From assembly GCA_021805585.1 (NCBI GenBank), contig JAJZEY010000130.1, positions 1 to 5,908 of the forward strand: a stretch of 5,908 nucleotides of DNA, read 5' to 3'. The notes beneath the pieces were generated by a model. It worked only from the letters and a program-made list of their open reading frames with translations. It was not told where the DNA came from and made no database searches. A program made the position numbers and the translations under genes. This document shows positions 4,555 to 5,908 of this stretch, piece by piece. Every line of letters begins with the position of its first letter. The first letter of the stretch is position 1. Source of the stretch: Planctomycetota bacterium (GTDB taxonomy: Bacteria; Planctomycetota; Phycisphaerae; WQYP01).

Positions 4555-5908
4555 CTATCGTAGTGCCCGTGCGCGGATTCCACGATCGGTCATTGCAATA
4601 TCTACAGCACCGCTTACGCCGGTCTGAAAAAATTGTATTCCGGTCTGACGCAGCAGGTGGCTATCATGCCGGATTGCCCGGCGATTTTCACCGCACGTGA
4701 TCAATAGATTCGGTGCAAGTGTCCGCAACCAGTAAGCGGTTCCCACATTCAAATTTCCCGAACCGATCAGAATGACCGCCGAAATATGCATGGGCAGGTG
4801 CAGTTGCGCCAGCACCGCCCCATGCCCCTGCGCACGGCTGATGACCAGAACATGCCGACCATGAAACGAAATCAGCAATACCAGACCACGCCATTTTCGT
4901 GGCGGAACCTTGTCGGCGGGAAACAGGATGCCAATGGTGCAACCATCCGCTGTTTTCAGCATATTTCCGGCGGATAATGGCCGCAGTGTAACGCCTGATC
5001 GTTGCACAAGTTGAATGACCCCGGCGGTTCCGGCAGTGTTCCGGTATCTGGTCATATCCGGCTTATCGGTAAATGCCGCGACGACATGGTTGCGGGCCAG
5101 AATATTCGGCAGCGCTGCGGCATGTGCGGAATCAATTTGCGGCGCAATAACCGCGGCAACGCTTGATAAACCCCGCAGGTGCAGAGCGGTATTAATTGTA
5201 CCGGTCAATCGGCTTGGCGAGCCAAGGGTTCCGGCGGTAAGAACAATCACCCGTCCGCCGGGGGTTTCAGCCAGCACCGCGTTTCCGCTGTCGGCGGAAA
5301 GTACCAAAATCCGCACCGCACGGTGCGGCTGTGACCAGGTGTACCAGCCGATAAGCAGGACCAGCCACGCGGTAAAAAGAACCGCAATATCCGCGCGGCA
5401 CAAGTGAATCCGGCGGCGGAATATCCAGATGATAAGCAGAATAAAAAAAAGCCACACCAGCGGACCCGCCGGCGAACGAACCGCAATATTGCTGCCCGGA
5501 AGATGGGCCAGATGTTTTACCAGCCACGTCAGCAGGCGCACCGATGGGTCACCCAATATCGCAAGAAAATGGGCCAGCGATGGAAAGATCAGACCCGCCA
5601 GTAATTCCACCATTCCGAAAACCAGAACCAGTGTAACCAGCGGCAGAAGAATCAGGCCGTTTACCACGGCCAGGGGATTGACCTGATGGTAATGCAGCGC
5701 CACCAGCGGAAACGCGATAAACGAACCGATCAGATTGGCCGTGAATGCACCTAGAAAATATGTCAACAGGTGCAGGCGGATTGCGGCACCGGTGGATGCC
5801 GTGGCGCGGGCCATTTCAGCCTGCCGGTGCAGGTAATTTCCAAACAGGCCGCGGTACATGCGAGGCGCAAGGCCTATCAATCCAAGCGTGGTTACACTGG
5901 TTCTGGTT
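4555..5908 (-). CDS. comEC: ComEC/Rec2 family DNA-uptake channel, C-terminal part (N-terminus beyond window)
   Basis: The frame is open to the right edge; 450 residues are visible and the TTG at 5880 is internal, not a start. Residues about 1-110 are the end of the Competence domain: SVTTLGLIGLAPRMYRG, then a hydrophobic region with FTANLIGSFIAFPLVAL and NPLAVVNGLILLPLVTLV, matching the family's conserved N-x-x-x-x-P-L/V segments. Two more membrane segments follow (about 149-163 and 173-190). Residues about 199-440 align with the C-terminal metallo-beta-lactamase-like domain, ending in the family-like APNLLITCGENRR and GAVDIAM. In that domain the metal ligands are largely gone: LDVGQGD becomes LSADSGN, SHxDADH becomes PQIDSAH, and HHGS becomes GSGN. 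ComEC carries single-stranded DNA across the inner membrane during transformation, and the MBL domain is proposed to degrade the other strand. Here transport could remain while nuclease activity is probably lost. No co-transcribed competence gene is visible. Confidence 0.9.
   Translation of the reverse strand, partial: TRTSVTTLGLIGLAPRMYRGLFGNYLHRQAEMARATASTGAAIRLHLLTYFLGAFTANLIGSFIAFPLVALHYHQVNPLAVVNGLILLPLVTLVLVFGMVELLAGLIFPSLAHFLAILGDPSVRLLTWLVKHLAHLPGSNIAVRSPAGPLVWLFFILLIIWIFRRRIHLCRADIAVLFTAWLVLLIGWYTWSQPHRAVRILVLSADSGNAVLAETPGGRVIVLTAGTLGSPSRLTGTINTALHLRGLSSVAAVIAPQIDSAHAAALPNILARNHVVAAFTDKPDMTRYRNTAGTAGVIQLVQRSGVTLRPLSAGNMLKTADGCTIGILFPADKVPPRKWRGLVLLISFHGRHVLVISRAQGHGAVLAQLHLPMHISAVILIGSGNLNVGTAYWLRTLAPNLLITCGENRRAIRHDSHLLRQTGIQFFQTGVSGAVDIAMTDRGIRARALR

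Overview
The window reads as one minus-strand stretch of a bacterial chromosome. In the direction of transcription (right to left) it holds the 3' part of a comEC-like DNA-uptake channel gene, a 478-base gap with a plausible promoter and leader, a specialised NusG paralogue, a 276-base gap, and a tight block of exosortase, EpsI-type partner and polysaccharide co-polymerase (Wzz/GumC type). The two edge genes run out of the window. I see no plausible plus-strand gene, and no tRNA, rRNA, CRISPR array or insertion sequence.

The exosortase/EpsI/co-polymerase set implies a double-membraned bacterium that makes exopolysaccharide and sorts proteins with short C-terminal anchors (PEP-CTERM-like). The wording of the exosortase C-terminus, the GTG and TTG starts and the scarcity of Shine-Dalgarno sites suggest Planctomycetota (perhaps Phycisphaerae). 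That placement is from memory of family sequences and is only moderately secure.

Region by region: 1-1527 is the co-polymerase (509 residues visible, C-terminus missing). 1511-2263 is the EpsI-like protein. 2244-3182 is the exosortase with its Cys/Arg/His triad. 3183-3458 is a non-coding gap with small palindromes. 3459-4076 is the NusG-like factor. 4077-4554 is a non-coding gap with a TGTACA-17-TATAAT promoter, a leader of about 190 nt and a perfect 14-bp palindrome next to the NusG-like start. 4555-5908 is the ComEC C-terminal half.

How the genes probably work together: the NusG-like protein would load on RNA polymerase in this locus and help it through a long exopolysaccharide/exosortase operon continuing left of the window. 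The co-polymerase sets or drives polymer export, while exosortase and EpsI process anchored surface proteins or act with the polysaccharide machinery. The exosortase, EpsI and co-polymerase reading frames overlap, so they are probably translationally coupled. comEC looks like an unrelated upstream neighbour. Its C-terminal metallo-beta-lactamase-like domain keeps the fold pattern but has lost nearly all the metal-binding residues, which is the most unusual thing I see in the window.
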